A stretch of DNA of 35,918 nt from Gammaproteobacteria bacterium (GCA_024641475.1 JAHECZ010000004.1:1-35918), one strand, 5' to 3'. Positions 17,128 to 26,302 are shown, counted from the stretch's first letter. Numbers and translations are program-made. The notes: a model not told the origin generated them from the sequence alone.

Positions 17128-17164
17128 CTGTTGCCGGGAACAGACGGTCTGCGCCCGGCAACAG
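17128..17164. repeat. Long perfect stem-loop between algC and argB
   Basis: CTGTTGCCGGG (17128-17138) and CCCGGCAACAG (17154-17164) form a perfect 11-pair stem. The 15-base loop holds a smaller four-pair hairpin, CAGA-CGG-TCTG. On the transcribed (minus) strand no T-run follows it, so it is not a standard intrinsic terminator. It starts 10 bases after the algC stop. Confidence 0.6.
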
Positions 17165-17173
17165 CATCAGTAT

Positions 17174-19780
17174 TTAGAAAGGTAATTTCAGATCAGGCTT
17201 GATCGCTAACAATTGCTTCTTGAAGGTCTGCTGAATGCGTTTCATGGCCGCATCGGTTTGGCCTTCAAAACGCAAGACCAGCACCGGCGTGGTATTGGAA
17301 GCACGCACCAGGCCCCAGCCATCCGCATAATCTGCACGCAAGCCATCAATCATGGTGACATTCGCGTCACCAAAATCCGCCTTGGTCATGAAATTTTCGA
17401 TAAATTGGTGATTTTCGCCTTCGCGCATGGCGACATTCAGTTCCGGTGTGTTGACAGCATCCGGCAAGGCTGCGAATAACACGTTGGATTTGCGCAGATC
17501 GTTGGCAAGAATTTCCAACAGGCGCACGCCGGAATAGAGTCCATCATCAAATCCATACCAGCGTTCCTTGAAGAAGATATGGCCGCTCATTTCTCCGGCT
17601 AAAAGCGCACCAGTCTGTTTCATTTTCGCTTTAATCAGGGAATGACCGGTCTTCCACATCAGTGGCTCACCGCCTTTCTCCCAAATCACTTTGGTTAAAT
17701 TATTACTGCACTTGATATCATAAATAATTTGCGCGCCATGATTACGCGACAATACATCCGTAGCAAACAACATCATTAAGCGATCCGGATAAATAATTTT
17801 ACCGCCAGAATCAATCACGCCAAGACGATCACCATCGCCATCAAACGCCAGACCGATGTCGGCGTGTTTGGCCTTGACTGTGGCAATCAGATCCTTGAGA
17901 TTTTCCGGCTTGCTCGGATCGGGATGGTGATTGGGAAATTTGCCATCCACATCACAATATAATTCTGTCACGGCGCAACCCAAGGCCTTAAACAACAATG
18001 GCGCGACCGCACCTGCCACGCCATTCCCACAGTCGATTACCACATTGAGTGGCCGCTTGAGTTTGACATCACCGATAATCCTATCGACATAGGGTTTGAT
18101 TAATGCCTGAGTGCTGTACCCGCCATTACCGCTGGTGAATTTTAGTTGCACGATGCGTTCACGCAACGCTGCGATCGCATCGCCGGCAAGTGTCTCGCCG
18201 CCAAGCATCATTTTGAAGCCATTGTACTGCGGCGGATTGTGACTGCCGGTGAGCATGACACCGGTACCGTCCGTTAATTCATACGCGGCATAATACAGCA
18301 CCGGTGTCGGCACCATGCCAACATCAATCACGTCGATGCCGGATTCACGCAGACCTTGCACCAATGCGCCACCGAGCTCCGGACCGGAAAGACGCCCATC
18401 TCGCCCGAAGGCAATGCGTTTCAAGCCCCGCTCCATTGCAGCACTTCCCAGTGCGCGACCAATCAATTGCGCATAAGCAGCGGTTAACGTCGTCCCTACG
18501 ACACCGCGAATATCATACGCTTTAAAAATTTCTGCCGGCGGTGCGGCAGCTGTAGCTGATTCCACCGGTGGTGCAAAATTCGCTTTGCCGGATTGCCTTG
18601 CTACAGGCGCGGTGGCCATTTGCGGTTGTTTTGTCGGTATGCTGACTTCTGCACTGATCTCTTCCACAGCGATGGCGCTGGCACTGACGAATAAGGTATC
18701 GGCCGAATTGAACTGGCTCGGCGAGCCATAGCTGATGGCATTCGGATCGGTGTCGCGCTCACGATCGATCGGCGCCGTACTACGTAATTCTTCTATCCGC
18801 GGCACGGCATCAATAAATTCATCCATGCGCAAATGAAATTCATGCTGTTTGGTACCGCGCATGGTTTCCACGGTGAGCAATAATAAATTCTTGACATCCA
18901 AACGAATGGCATTACTGACGACCTTTCTCAGATAGTACAAAATTCCGCCCAGTAACAGCACTGCAACGATAAATACAAACAACACATCCAGTCCAATCGG
19001 CAAAACCGATGCGGACGGCCTGGACCAGACACTCACGCGCCAGCGCGTGCCGCCAACGGTATAAGCTGCCGCCGATCCGCTGCGCAGATCCGCATTACCC
19101 ACCTTACCCAATAAAACACCGGGCTTGCCTTCGTCATTGTGTTGGGTTAATTCAACATAGGTTTCACTGGTGATATCGGCCAGCCAGATCTTGATGGCAT
19201 TTATGTTATTCACCAATTGCAGATAACCGATCACCCGGCCGTCTTTGACGACGGGTCGGACCACATCCAGATGTTCCTGTGGGGTATTGGGATAATGAAT
19301 CTCGATCGGCGGCGCTTTGTCACCGCCTTCCACCAAATGAATCAGATCCACACAGGCATAACTTAGTGAGGGGAGCAATGATTCATTGACGTTAGTCACA
19401 CCGGCCTTGTTGATGCGCAAATCCAGCGCCAGCGCAAAGGCGGTTTTTAACTGCAGCGCACGCGCGCGCATCGCGTTGGCATCACCGCTTTCAATCAGCG
19501 CAACCATGGCAGGATCCCGCGCAATACTTTCCAGTGCGTGCACATCTGACGCAGCAGCCTGAGTAATCTGATAGGCCACACTTTTGGCTACCGCCTCGGC
19601 AGCCGCCTCGCGTTGAAACACGATTTGGTTATAGGACAATTGCATACTGACCCATAAGGCCAGTGCCAGTATCAACACACCAAATAAATATGACATCAAC
19701 GTAACAGTGTTGAGTGTCATTCCTGGATTTTTGCTCTCCTGGGCGCGGCGGCGCGACCGGCTGCTTCGACGTCTGGCCAT
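17174..19780 (-). CDS. algC: Phosphomannomutase/phosphoglucomutase AlgC, long membrane-anchored form
   Basis: This 868-residue protein has two parts. Residues 1 to about 380 contain an N-terminal transmembrane helix (about 25-48), an extracytoplasmic sensor-like domain, a second helix (about 268-292) and a linker. From about residue 405 comes the alpha-D-phosphohexomutase enzyme. Its phosphoserine is S513 in the TGSHNPP loop, with the metal site DGDGDR further on and the substrate loop GEMSGHIFF near residue 735. The enzyme interconverts mannose- and glucose-1/6-phosphates for alginate, LPS and other polysaccharides. From memory, the Pseudomonas AlgC reading frame has the same overall length and offset. 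The gene belongs to the coaBC-dut-algC-argB-slmA group, with an AAGGAT ribosome site before its ATG. Confidence 0.92.
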   Translation of the reverse strand: MARRRSSRSRRRAQESKNPGMTLNTVTLMSYLFGVLILALALWVSMQLSYNQIVFQREAAAEAVAKSVAYQITQAAASDVHALESIARDPAMVALIESGDANAMRARALQLKTAFALALDLRINKAGVTNVNESLLPSLSYACVDLIHLVEGGDKAPPIEIHYPNTPQEHLDVVRPVVKDGRVIGYLQLVNNINAIKIWLADITSETYVELTQHNDEGKPGVLLGKVGNADLRSGSAAAYTVGGTRWRVSVWSRPSASVLPIGLDVLFVFIVAVLLLGGILYYLRKVVSNAIRLDVKNLLLLTVETMRGTKQHEFHLRMDEFIDAVPRIEELRSTAPIDRERDTDPNAISYGSPSQFNSADTLFVSASAIAVEEISAEVSIPTKQPQMATAPVARQSGKANFAPPVESATAAAPPAEIFKAYDIRGVVGTTLTAAYAQLIGRALGSAAMERGLKRIAFGRDGRLSGPELGGALVQGLRESGIDVIDVGMVPTPVLYYAAYELTDGTGVMLTGSHNPPQYNGFKMMLGGETLAGDAIAALRERIVQLKFTSGNGGYSTQALIKPYVDRIIGDVKLKRPLNVVIDCGNGVAGAVAPLLFKALGCAVTELYCDVDGKFPNHHPDPSKPENLKDLIATVKAKHADIGLAFDGDGDRLGVIDSGGKIIYPDRLMMLFATDVLSRNHGAQIIYDIKCSNNLTKVIWEKGGEPLMWKTGHSLIKAKMKQTGALLAGEMSGHIFFKERWYGFDDGLYSGVRLLEILANDLRKSNVLFAALPDAVNTPELNVAMREGENHQFIENFMTKADFGDANVTMIDGLRADYADGWGLVRASNTTPVLVLRFEGQTDAAMKRIQQTFKKQLLAIKPDLKLPF

Positions 19781-19808
19781 GGTTATCCTTGTCAGTTATG
19801 AAATGTCA

Positions 19809-20273
19809 TCAGGTCCGGCCGGTGTGGCCAAAACCGCCTTCGGCGCGATGGCTTTGCACAAATTCCGGCACAATCTCAAATTCCGCTTGCACCACTGGCA
19901 CGATCACCAGCTGCGCGATGCGTTCACCTACCTCTATCGTAAAAGTGCTTTGGCCGCGATTCCAGCAGGAGATCATTAACTGCCCCTGATAATCCGAATC
20001 GATCAAACCAACCAGATTCCCCAATACGATACCGTGCTTATGCCCTAATCCTGAACGTGGCAGGATCACGGCAGCTAATCCCGGATCGTTCAGATGAATG
20101 GCCATCCCGGTGGGGATCAGGTGTGTTTCACCAGGCTTGAGCACGATTGGTGCATCAACACACGCTCTTAAATCCATCCCGGCCGAACCGGCAGTCGCAT
20201 ACGCTGGTAATGCAATGTCCTTACCCAGGCGCGCATCCAGTAATTTTAATTCGATCTTTGGTCGTGTTGTCAT
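19809..20273 (-). CDS. dut: dUTP pyrophosphatase
   Basis: This 154-residue trimeric dUTPase hydrolyses dUTP to dUMP and pyrophosphate, preventing uracil incorporation and supplying thymidylate synthesis. The family motifs are in order: [33 protein letters not shown], a C-terminal core segment with [11 protein letters not shown], and the glycine-rich tail GGFGHTGR. The gene lies 46 bases after coaBC and 28 before algC, the usual neighbourhood. Confidence 0.97.
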   Translation of the reverse strand: MTTRPKIELKLLDARLGKDIALPAYATAGSAGMDLRACVDAPIVLKPGETHLIPTGMAIHLNDPGLAAVILPRSGLGHKHGIVLGNLVGLIDSDYQGQLMISCWNRGQSTFTIEVGERIAQLVIVPVVQAEFEIVPEFVQSHRAEGGFGHTGRT

Positions 20274-20319
20274 TTCTGGCTTCCCACTTTAAATTTTTAT
20301 TCTGCAATGGTAACTGCTT

Positions 20320-21585
20320 TTAACTTATCGGTGGTTTGCCAAATCGTAAAATTTGCGCCGAGTCCTTGCGTGTCTGTCGCCATAGCGGATACAACCGTGC
20401 CACATGCGTAATGACTTCACGGGCAATTTTGTTTTTGGGCGCCAGGGGTAAGGTCACCTCGCTCTCACGTGTGCAAAGAATGAGCGTGTTATTGTCACTG
20501 CCAAACCCGCTGTCGCCTGCCGCCGTCCCTACCAAATTAGCGGCAATCATCTCCACACCTTTATCAGTTAATTTAGCGCGGGCATGGTTCATCACGTCGG
20601 TGGTCTCAGCCGCAAAACCGACGCAGTAAACCCCCGGCATCGTCTGTTTGGCGGTTCGTAAAATATCCGGGTTACGCGTCAGATTCAGAGTGAGATTTTC
20701 TGCTGATTTTTTAATCTTTTCATCCGCCACCTCTGCGGGGCGATAATCGGCCACGGCAGCTGTCGCAATAAAAATATCGGTGGCGTTGAGTTGCGCCATC
20801 ACCGCCTTGGCCATCTGCACCGCCGTGGTAACCGGAATCACCTGTACACCTGCTGGTGGCGCCAGGCTCACCGGGCCACTGACCAGGGTTACCCGCGCCC
20901 CGGCTTCCATGGCGGCGGTAGCCAGCGCATAACCCATTTTGCCGGAGCTATGGTTACTAATATATCGCACCGGATCGATCGCTTCCTGAGTGGGTCCGGC
21001 CGTCAGCAACACCCGTAAACCATCCAACGCGCCGCCTTTGAAGATGTCCGCTAATTGCGCCACGATGTTGCTCGGCTCTTGCAATCGGCCCGTACCTGTT
21101 TCTCCGCAGGCCTGACTACCTTCATCGGGTCCGAATACCAGCACGCCTCGGCTCTTGAGCGTTTGCAGGTTGTCCTGCGTAGCATGGTCACGCCACATTC
21201 GATTATTCATGGCGGGCGCCAATATTAATGGCACATCTTTGGCCAGACAAAGTGCGCCAAGTAAGTCATCGGCACGCCCCTCGCGTAATCGCGCAAGAAA
21301 ATTGGCACTCGCCGGTGCCACCAGAATGGCATCCGCCCAACGGGCCAACTCGATATGTCCCATCGCGGCTTCGGCCTGTGCATCCAGCAATTCCAAATGA
21401 ACCGGATTACCCGACAGCGCCTGGAAAGTCATCGGCGTGACAAACTCCGTCGCAGCACGCGTCATGACCACCCGCACTTCTGTGCCTGTTTCGCGCAAGC
21501 GACGCACGATCTCAGCGGCTTTATAAGCCGCAATACTGCCAGTAACACCCAGTAAAATACGTTTATTGGCTAACCGTTCGAGCAT
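20320..21585 (-). CDS. coaBC: Bifunctional phosphopantothenoylcysteine decarboxylase/synthetase
   Basis: This fused enzyme makes 4'-phosphopantetheine for coenzyme A: the N-terminal CoaC half is an FMN decarboxylase, the C-terminal CoaB half a CTP-dependent synthetase. Visible motifs are GVTGSIAAYKAAE, the PAMNNRMW motif of CoaC, SNHSSGKMGYALA at the start of CoaB, AAVADYRP and the KIKK segment. The frame opens at 21615 (431 residues). A TATAAT at 21618-21623 would start transcription at about that codon, and an AGGA at 21597-21600 suits the ATG at 21585, giving 421 residues beginning MLERLANKRILLG. ATG 21597 is a third option. It is divergent from radC. Confidence 0.93.
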   Translation of the reverse strand: MLERLANKRILLGVTGSIAAYKAAEIVRRLRETGTEVRVVMTRAATEFVTPMTFQALSGNPVHLELLDAQAEAAMGHIELARWADAILVAPASANFLARLREGRADDLLGALCLAKDVPLILAPAMNNRMWRDHATQDNLQTLKSRGVLVFGPDEGSQACGETGTGRLQEPSNIVAQLADIFKGGALDGLRVLLTAGPTQEAIDPVRYISNHSSGKMGYALATAAMEAGARVTLVSGPVSLAPPAGVQVIPVTTAVQMAKAVMAQLNATDIFIATAAVADYRPAEVADEKIKKSAENLTLNLTRNPDILRTAKQTMPGVYCVGFAAETTDVMNHARAKLTDKGVEMIAANLVGTAAGDSGFGSDNNTLILCTRESEVTLPLAPKNKIAREVITHVARLYPLWRQTRKDSAQILRFGKPPIS

Positions 21586-21617
21586 GTTCTGACTCATCCT
21601 GAAAATGTCATGCATTC

Positions 21618-21623
21618 ATTATA
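21618..21623 (-). promoter_or_regulatory. Candidate -10 element of coaBC
   Basis: On the minus strand a consensus TATAAT lies just upstream of the first possible coaBC start codon. No good -35 hexamer is visible at 16-18 bases, so it is offered as a candidate only. If used, transcripts begin near 21611 and favour the downstream start codons. Confidence 0.4.
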
Positions 21624-21669
21624 GACATAACACCACACTCACCTTAGTCTAAACAATCAAAGATTCGAC

Positions 21670-21677
21670 AAGGAGGT
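21670..21677 (+). promoter_or_regulatory. Strong ribosome binding site of radC
   Basis: The eight bases AAGGAGGT are almost fully complementary to the 16S rRNA 3' end and stand five bases before the radC ATG. This is far stronger than the sites of most neighbours and fixes the start. Confidence 0.85.
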
Positions 21678-21682
21678 CGATC

Positions 21683-22360
21683 ATGTCCATTCGTCATTGG
21701 CCAATTCACGAACGGCCGCGTGAGCGCCTGCTCAATTCCGGTCCACAGCAACTCTCTGATGCCGAACTTCTCGCCATATTTCTGCGTACGGGACTGCCAG
21801 GCAAGTCGGCTGTCGATTTGGCCAGGGAGCTACTGACAGAGTTTGGCAATCTACGGGTTTTGTTGACCACCGATCGCGCCAGCTTTTGCCGTATCAAGGG
21901 CCTGGGCTCAGCCAAATATGCTTTATTGCAGGCAGTATTGGAGATGGGACGACGCCATCTCTGGCAAACCCTGCAACAAGGTGATGGCATTACCGACCCG
22001 GCTCAGGCCAAGCAGTATGTTAGTGCGCGACTGCGGGACTATCCGCATGAAGTTTTCGCCTGCCTGTATCTGGATAATCGCCACCGCTGCCTGCAGTTCG
22101 AGGAGCTATTTCGTGGCACGATTCATGGCGCCAGCGTCCACCCGCGTGAAGTGGTCAAGCAGGCCCTGCGCCACAATGCGGCTGCCATCATTCTGGCCCA
22201 TAATCATCCCTCCGGGGTGGCCAACCCCAGCCAGGCCGACCGGGATTTGACCGATCGCCTCAAGGCGGCTCTGGCCCTGGTGGATGTCCGGGTGCTGGAC
22301 CACCTGGTCGTGGGGGATGGGGAGTGCGTGTCGTTTGCCGAACGCGGCTGGCTAGTATAG
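21683..22360 (+). CDS. radC: RadC family (JAB/MPN domain) DNA-repair-associated protein
   Basis: This 225-residue protein has an N-terminal helix-hairpin-helix region ([18 protein letters not shown]) and a C-terminal JAB/MPN domain. The domain has the metalloprotease-like signature H173-x-H175-x10-D186 in AHNHPSG...QAD. The historic repair role of RadC is disputed, and its true substrate is unknown. It precedes rpmB-rpmG and faces coaBC, the standard gammaproteobacterial order. Its 3' end contains the promoter of rpmB. Confidence 0.95.
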   Translation: MSIRHWPIHERPRERLLNSGPQQLSDAELLAIFLRTGLPGKSAVDLARELLTEFGNLRVLLTTDRASFCRIKGLGSAKYALLQAVLEMGRRHLWQTLQQGDGITDPAQAKQYVSARLRDYPHEVFACLYLDNRHRCLQFEELFRGTIHGASVHPREVVKQALRHNAAAIILAHNHPSGVANPSQADRDLTDRLKAALALVDVRVLDHLVVGDGECVSFAERGWLV

Positions 22361-22363
22361 AAT
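22335..22363 (+). promoter_or_regulatory. Candidate sigma-70 promoter of rpmB-rpmG
   Basis: TTGCCG (22335-22340) and TAGAAT (22358-22363) are 17 bases apart. The -10 overlaps the radC stop codon. This places transcription initiation at about 22370, 35 bases before the rpmB ATG. Confidence 0.6.
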
Positions 22364-22404
22364 TCGCCCTCTTTTGCTCGGGCAGTTCATTTTTGGAGAA
22401 AATC

Positions 22405-22641
22405 ATGTCGCGCGTATGCCAAATTACCGGAAAGCGACCCATTGTCGGGAATCACGTTTCACACGCCAATAATCGCAAGAAACGTCGCTTTTTACCGAAC
22501 CTGCATACTCATCGTATCTGGGTCGAATCAGAAAATCGTTATGTGACCCTGCGCATCAGTCAACAGGGCCTGCGGACCATCGACAAGAAGGGCATTGAAG
22601 CCGTCCTCGTCGACTTGCGTGCCCGTGGCGAAAAGATCTAA
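22405..22641 (+). CDS. rpmB: 50S ribosomal protein L28
   Basis: This 78-residue basic protein begins [16 protein letters not shown] and continues with [15 protein letters not shown], both diagnostic of bacterial L28. It binds 23S rRNA in the large subunit. The ATG at 22405 is preceded by GGAG and is the only start that fits the family; an ATG in the same frame at 22324 would lie inside radC. rpmG follows 11 bases downstream. Confidence 0.98.
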   Translation: MSRVCQITGKRPIVGNHVSHANNRKKRRFLPNLHTHRIWVESENRYVTLRISQQGLRTIDKKGIEAVLVDLRARGEKI

Positions 22642-22652
22642 GGAGCTAATTT

Positions 22653-22823
22653 ATGGCCACTAAAAAAATTCGCGAGAAAATTCGTCTGGTATCCAGCGCC
22701 AACACCGGGCACTTTTATACCACCACCAAAAACAAGCGCACCATGCCTGAAAAAATGGAGATCATGAAATTCGATCCCGTGGCACGCAAACATGTCGCGT
22801 ATAAAGAAGCCAAGATTAAGTAA
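22653..22823 (+). CDS. rpmG: 50S ribosomal protein L33
   Basis: This 56-residue basic protein begins [20 protein letters not shown] and ends KEAKIK. It is the cysteine-free type of L33, which needs no zinc. It is preceded by a strong AAGGAG site and followed by an intrinsic terminator 24 bases after the stop. Confidence 0.98.
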   Translation: MATKKIREKIRLVSSANTGHFYTTTKNKRTMPEKMEIMKFDPVARKHVAYKEAKIK

Positions 22824-22847
22824 TTCATCTGCAAGATTTACAGCGAT

Positions 22848-22873
22848 AAAACCCCGCTCCGGCGGGGTTTTTT
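22848..22873 (+). terminator. Intrinsic terminator of rpmB-rpmG
   Basis: The GC-rich stem CCCCGC/GCGGGG has a TCCG loop. It is flanked by AAAA upstream and followed by six T (22868-22873), giving a classic strong rho-independent terminator. Confidence 0.95.
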
Positions 22874-22967
22874 GTGCCCGAACATAAAGTCAGCCTGCGC
22901 GCAGCCGATATAACAAAAACAAGCGCACGACACCCCTTACCCTGCTGCGTGCTGACAGGTACAACCG

Positions 22968-24185
22968 ATGCAGAATATCTACCTGGGACGACAACCCATT
23001 TACGACCGCGAGCTGCGTGTGTTTGCCTATGAATTATTGTTTCGCAGCGATGAAACCAATCGAGCCCAAATCGATGATCCGGATCGCGCCACTACCGAAC
23101 TCATCGTCAACGCCTTGACCGGCATCGGTCTGGAGAATGTTGTCGGAGAAGTTCCCGCTTTCATCAATCTGACCGAATATTTTATTCAAGGCATGCTGCC
23201 CTTACCGGGCGGACATGAGCATTTGATTCTGGAGATTCTGGAAACCATTCAACCGACCGAGGCGGTTATTGCCGGGGTGCAACGTCTTAGGCGACAGGGT
23301 TACCAAATTGCCCTGGACGATTTTGTCTACCATGAACATTTACAACCCCTGGTGGACTGCGCCGATATCGTCAAACTCGATATCATGGCCATGGATGTCG
23401 ATACCTTGCGGGATACGGTCAAACGCCTGCGACAACATCCTTTGAAATTACTTGCAGAAAAAGTCGAGACCCAGGAAGAATTTGCGCTGTGCCAACAACT
23501 CGGCTTCGAGTATTTCCAGGGTTACTTCTTTTGCAAACCAAACATCCTCAAGGGGCAACACACCCCGAGTAATCGTTTATCGTTGATCCATCTGTTGGCC
23601 AAAATCAGTGACCCGGAGATAGATACGGAAGAATTATTGCAACTGGTTACACAGGATGTGACGCTCTCTTACCGTTTGCTACGCTATATCAATTCCTCAC
23701 AATATGGACTCAACCACACCATTGAGTCCATCAAAAGCGCCATTTTGTTATTGGGCATGATTACCGTACGCAATCTCATCAGTTTGTTATTAGTCACCAG
23801 CATTCATGACAAACCCTTTGAATTATTTCTCACCGCCTTTATCCGCGCACAAATGTGCGAACAACTAGGTTCAATTCAGGATAAAAAACATCAGGCCAGC
23901 TATTTTACCGTCGGTTTATTTTCAGTCATGGATGCCATTATGGATAAACCCATGGCCGACATCCTGGCGCAATTGCCACTGGCCGACAGTGTAGTGGCGG
24001 CCATACAAAACCACGACGGCAAGCTCGGCAAAACACTGCATGCTGTCATTGCTTATGAACGTGGCGAATGGGACAAAGCCGACATGCCGAACTTCGGTAC
24101 CGATGAAATGCGTTCGATTTATTTAAATGCCTTGCAATGGAGCAAAGCGTTTTACGAGAGTCTCAAACAAAACCAGGCAGCTTAA
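22968..24185 (+). CDS. EAL-HDOD signalling protein
   Basis: This 405-residue cytoplasmic protein has two domains. The N-terminal EAL domain (about 1-195) keeps the acidic and basic positions expected in c-di-GMP phosphodiesterases: E22, N67, E89, D117-D118, K136, E164, E167 and Q184. The loop after DDF is DFVYHEHLQ rather than the usual DFGTGYSS, typical of the inactive, YuxH-like EAL group. The C-terminal HDOD domain (about 200-390), starting near SLIHLLAKISDPEID, is a metal-free relative of HD phosphohydrolases. Such proteins act as signalling adaptors; in a few bacteria they link to motility or the cell cycle. A 10-base palindrome CTGCGCGCAG (22895-22904) and TATAAC (22909-22914) lie upstream. 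It is convergent with the next gene. Confidence 0.9.
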   Translation: MQNIYLGRQPIYDRELRVFAYELLFRSDETNRAQIDDPDRATTELIVNALTGIGLENVVGEVPAFINLTEYFIQGMLPLPGGHEHLILEILETIQPTEAVIAGVQRLRRQGYQIALDDFVYHEHLQPLVDCADIVKLDIMAMDVDTLRDTVKRLRQHPLKLLAEKVETQEEFALCQQLGFEYFQGYFFCKPNILKGQHTPSNRLSLIHLLAKISDPEIDTEELLQLVTQDVTLSYRLLRYINSSQYGLNHTIESIKSAILLLGMITVRNLISLLLVTSIHDKPFELFLTAFIRAQMCEQLGSIQDKKHQASYFTVGLFSVMDAIMDKPMADILAQLPLADSVVAAIQNHDGKLGKTLHAVIAYERGEWDKADMPNFGTDEMRSIYLNALQWSKAFYESLKQNQAA

Positions 24186-24208
24186 GCACTGTTTACACTA
24201 ATGGTTGA

Positions 24209-26191
24209 CTAAGGATGCACTTGCAAAAACAGATTGCCGTACTCATCTTTGTTTAACTGCCAGCCCGGCGCCAGGTACGTTGTCGCCACCGGCTCAACGA
24301 TCAATGCCGGACCATGAATCACTTCATCCATAGGCAATGCATCACGCAGATACATCGCTACAGGCAGATCCACTCCATATAAATGGATAGATTGCAACGC
24401 TGCAGCAAGCGGTACTTGTTGCGGCAAACTGATGTCAGTGGCGTGCGCCGTAAGCGCTACCCGCAGATTCACCAATTCAATCGGCAGAGTCAATGCATGC
24501 CCATAACGCTGTTGGTGCAATTGATGAAACGCTGCCGTAGTGTTGCCGATATCGCTCCAGGGAATGTTCAAGGTATACGCTTGCCCCTGATAACGCAGAT
24601 CCAGACTGTTCCGCTGTTGTATCTGTGACAAAGCCACACCTTCTTGCGCAAGTTCCTGTTGGCCATGTTCCACCAGTGGTTTCAGTAATGATGAGATATC
24701 TGCATCACGATAGTTCATTAACAAGCCTGTCAGCGTATGCGACATTTGCCGTGCACGCGGCGCAACGATCATTCCCAATGCGGATAATACCCCGGCATGA
24801 ATTGGCACCAATGCCTGAGTCATGCCCAACGCTTCTGCCAGCGCACACACGTGCAAACCACCTGCACCGCCGAATGACGCAAGTGTCAGCTGGCGTGGAT
24901 CGATACCACGCTGCACTGACATCACCCGTAATGCCTGTGCCATATGTTCATTGACAATACGCACGATACCCAATGCGGTATCTTCCATGCCCAGATGTAA
25001 TTGCGCGGCTAATAGCTGCATCGCCAGCTGCGCCGCAGTAGTGTCTAATTGCATTCGACCACCGAGAAATGCATCGCTACGCAAACGTCCCAATAGCAGA
25101 TTGGCATCAGTGACCGTGATTTGTGTGCCGCCGCGGCCGTAACAAACCGGTCCGGGATCAGAGCCCGCCGATTGCGGTCCGACTTGCAGCACACCACCAC
25201 TATCCACATACGCAATCGATCCACCCCCGGCACCGATCGTGTGCAAATCCACCATCGGTACCGCGACAGGATAACCACCGATACATCCTTCATTGCTGAG
25301 TTGCAGATCGCCATTAATCAATGCGACATCCGTCGAGGTACCACCCATATCAAAAGTTAACAACCGCGATCGTTGGCTATGTTTACCAATATAATTTGCT
25401 GCCGCCAAACCACCAGCCGGACCGGACAACAATAAATTGACCGCACGCCTGCCCGCCTGCTCTGCGGCAATTGTCCCGCCGGAGCTTTGCATCACGGTAA
25501 TTTGCGCATGCGATACCGCCGCCGACAAACGCGCCAGATAACCCTGCATCAACGGGCCCACATAAGCATTCAACCAGGTGGTCATACCACGTTCATATTC
25601 TTTATATTCAGGCAAGATTGCCGACGAGCGCGTGACAAACATGCCGTCCGGCACTATCGCTTCGATCTGCCGCTCGCAACCATCATCAACAAATGAAAAT
25701 AATAAATTGATCGCCACCGCTTGCGGTGCAAGTTGCAGGAGTTGCTGTCGGAGTCGTTGCAGATCTTCTGCTGTCAATGGATCGATAAGTTCACCATTAG
25801 CAGCAAGGCGACCGCCTGTTTCCAGACACAGATCAGCAGCAACGGGGGGTGTTGGTGCGACTGGTTGTAAATTATACAGTTCGCGTCGAGTTTGCCGTCC
25901 AATCGTCAGCACATCGCCTAATCCACGATTGGTAATGTAGGCAGTACGCACGCCTTTGCCTTCCAACACGGCATTGGTTGCCACCGTCGAACCGTGCACG
26001 ATGAATAACGGCCGTGTCGTGTCGTTCAGTAAATCCAGTTCCTGCAGACCTTTTAATATTGCCTGCTCCGGCGCAGCAGGAGTGGATAAGACTTTATGCA
26101 CGGTTAGCTGTGCGTCGCGCCATACCACAAAGTCGGTGAACGTACCGCCGGTATCAATGCCAACGATGATCGCCGTTGCGATTGCAGTCAC
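24209..26191 (-). CDS. Hydantoinase/oxoprolinase family protein, A subunit (orphan)
   Basis: This 660-residue protein is the ATP-binding A subunit of the N-methylhydantoinase/5-oxoprolinase/acetone carboxylase family. The ASKHA-type phosphate loops are clear: IVGIDTGGTFTDFVVW at the N-terminus, GSTVATNAVLEGKG, and TFDMGGTSTDVALI in the middle. The family uses ATP to open cyclic amides or activate similar substrates, usually together with a B subunit. No B-subunit gene is in the window on either side. The start is GTG at 26191, with AAGGAA nine bases upstream, and no better ATG lies in frame nearby. It is divergent from the Gld-like ABC operon. Substrate is unknown; hydantoin and 5-oxoproline are family possibilities only. 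Confidence 0.88.
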   Translation of the reverse strand: MTAIATAIIVGIDTGGTFTDFVVWRDAQLTVHKVLSTPAAPEQAILKGLQELDLLNDTTRPLFIVHGSTVATNAVLEGKGVRTAYITNRGLGDVLTIGRQTRRELYNLQPVAPTPPVAADLCLETGGRLAANGELIDPLTAEDLQRLRQQLLQLAPQAVAINLLFSFVDDGCERQIEAIVPDGMFVTRSSAILPEYKEYERGMTTWLNAYVGPLMQGYLARLSAAVSHAQITVMQSSGGTIAAEQAGRRAVNLLLSGPAGGLAAANYIGKHSQRSRLLTFDMGGTSTDVALINGDLQLSNEGCIGGYPVAVPMVDLHTIGAGGGSIAYVDSGGVLQVGPQSAGSDPGPVCYGRGGTQITVTDANLLLGRLRSDAFLGGRMQLDTTAAQLAMQLLAAQLHLGMEDTALGIVRIVNEHMAQALRVMSVQRGIDPRQLTLASFGGAGGLHVCALAEALGMTQALVPIHAGVLSALGMIVAPRARQMSHTLTGLLMNYRDADISSLLKPLVEHGQQELAQEGVALSQIQQRNSLDLRYQGQAYTLNIPWSDIGNTTAAFHQLHQQRYGHALTLPIELVNLRVALTAHATDISLPQQVPLAAALQSIHLYGVDLPVAMYLRDALPMDEVIHGPALIVEPVATTYLAPGWQLNKDEYGNLFLQVHP

Positions 26192-26274
26192 AATTTGAAT
26201 TTCCTTAACAAAACGATAACACTGTCGTTTCTAATATCCACAGTACAAAACCCGGAAACTTATTCAGAAACATC

Positions 26275-26302
26275 TTGTCACTGTACAACACATGCCTATA
26301 AT
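26275..26302 (+). promoter_or_regulatory. Sigma-70-like promoter of the Gld-type ABC operon
   Basis: TTGTCA (26275-26280) and the consensus TATAAT (26297-26302) are 16 bases apart. Transcription would start about 50 bases before the first gene of the operon. This is the best-matching promoter noticed in the window. Confidence 0.75.
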
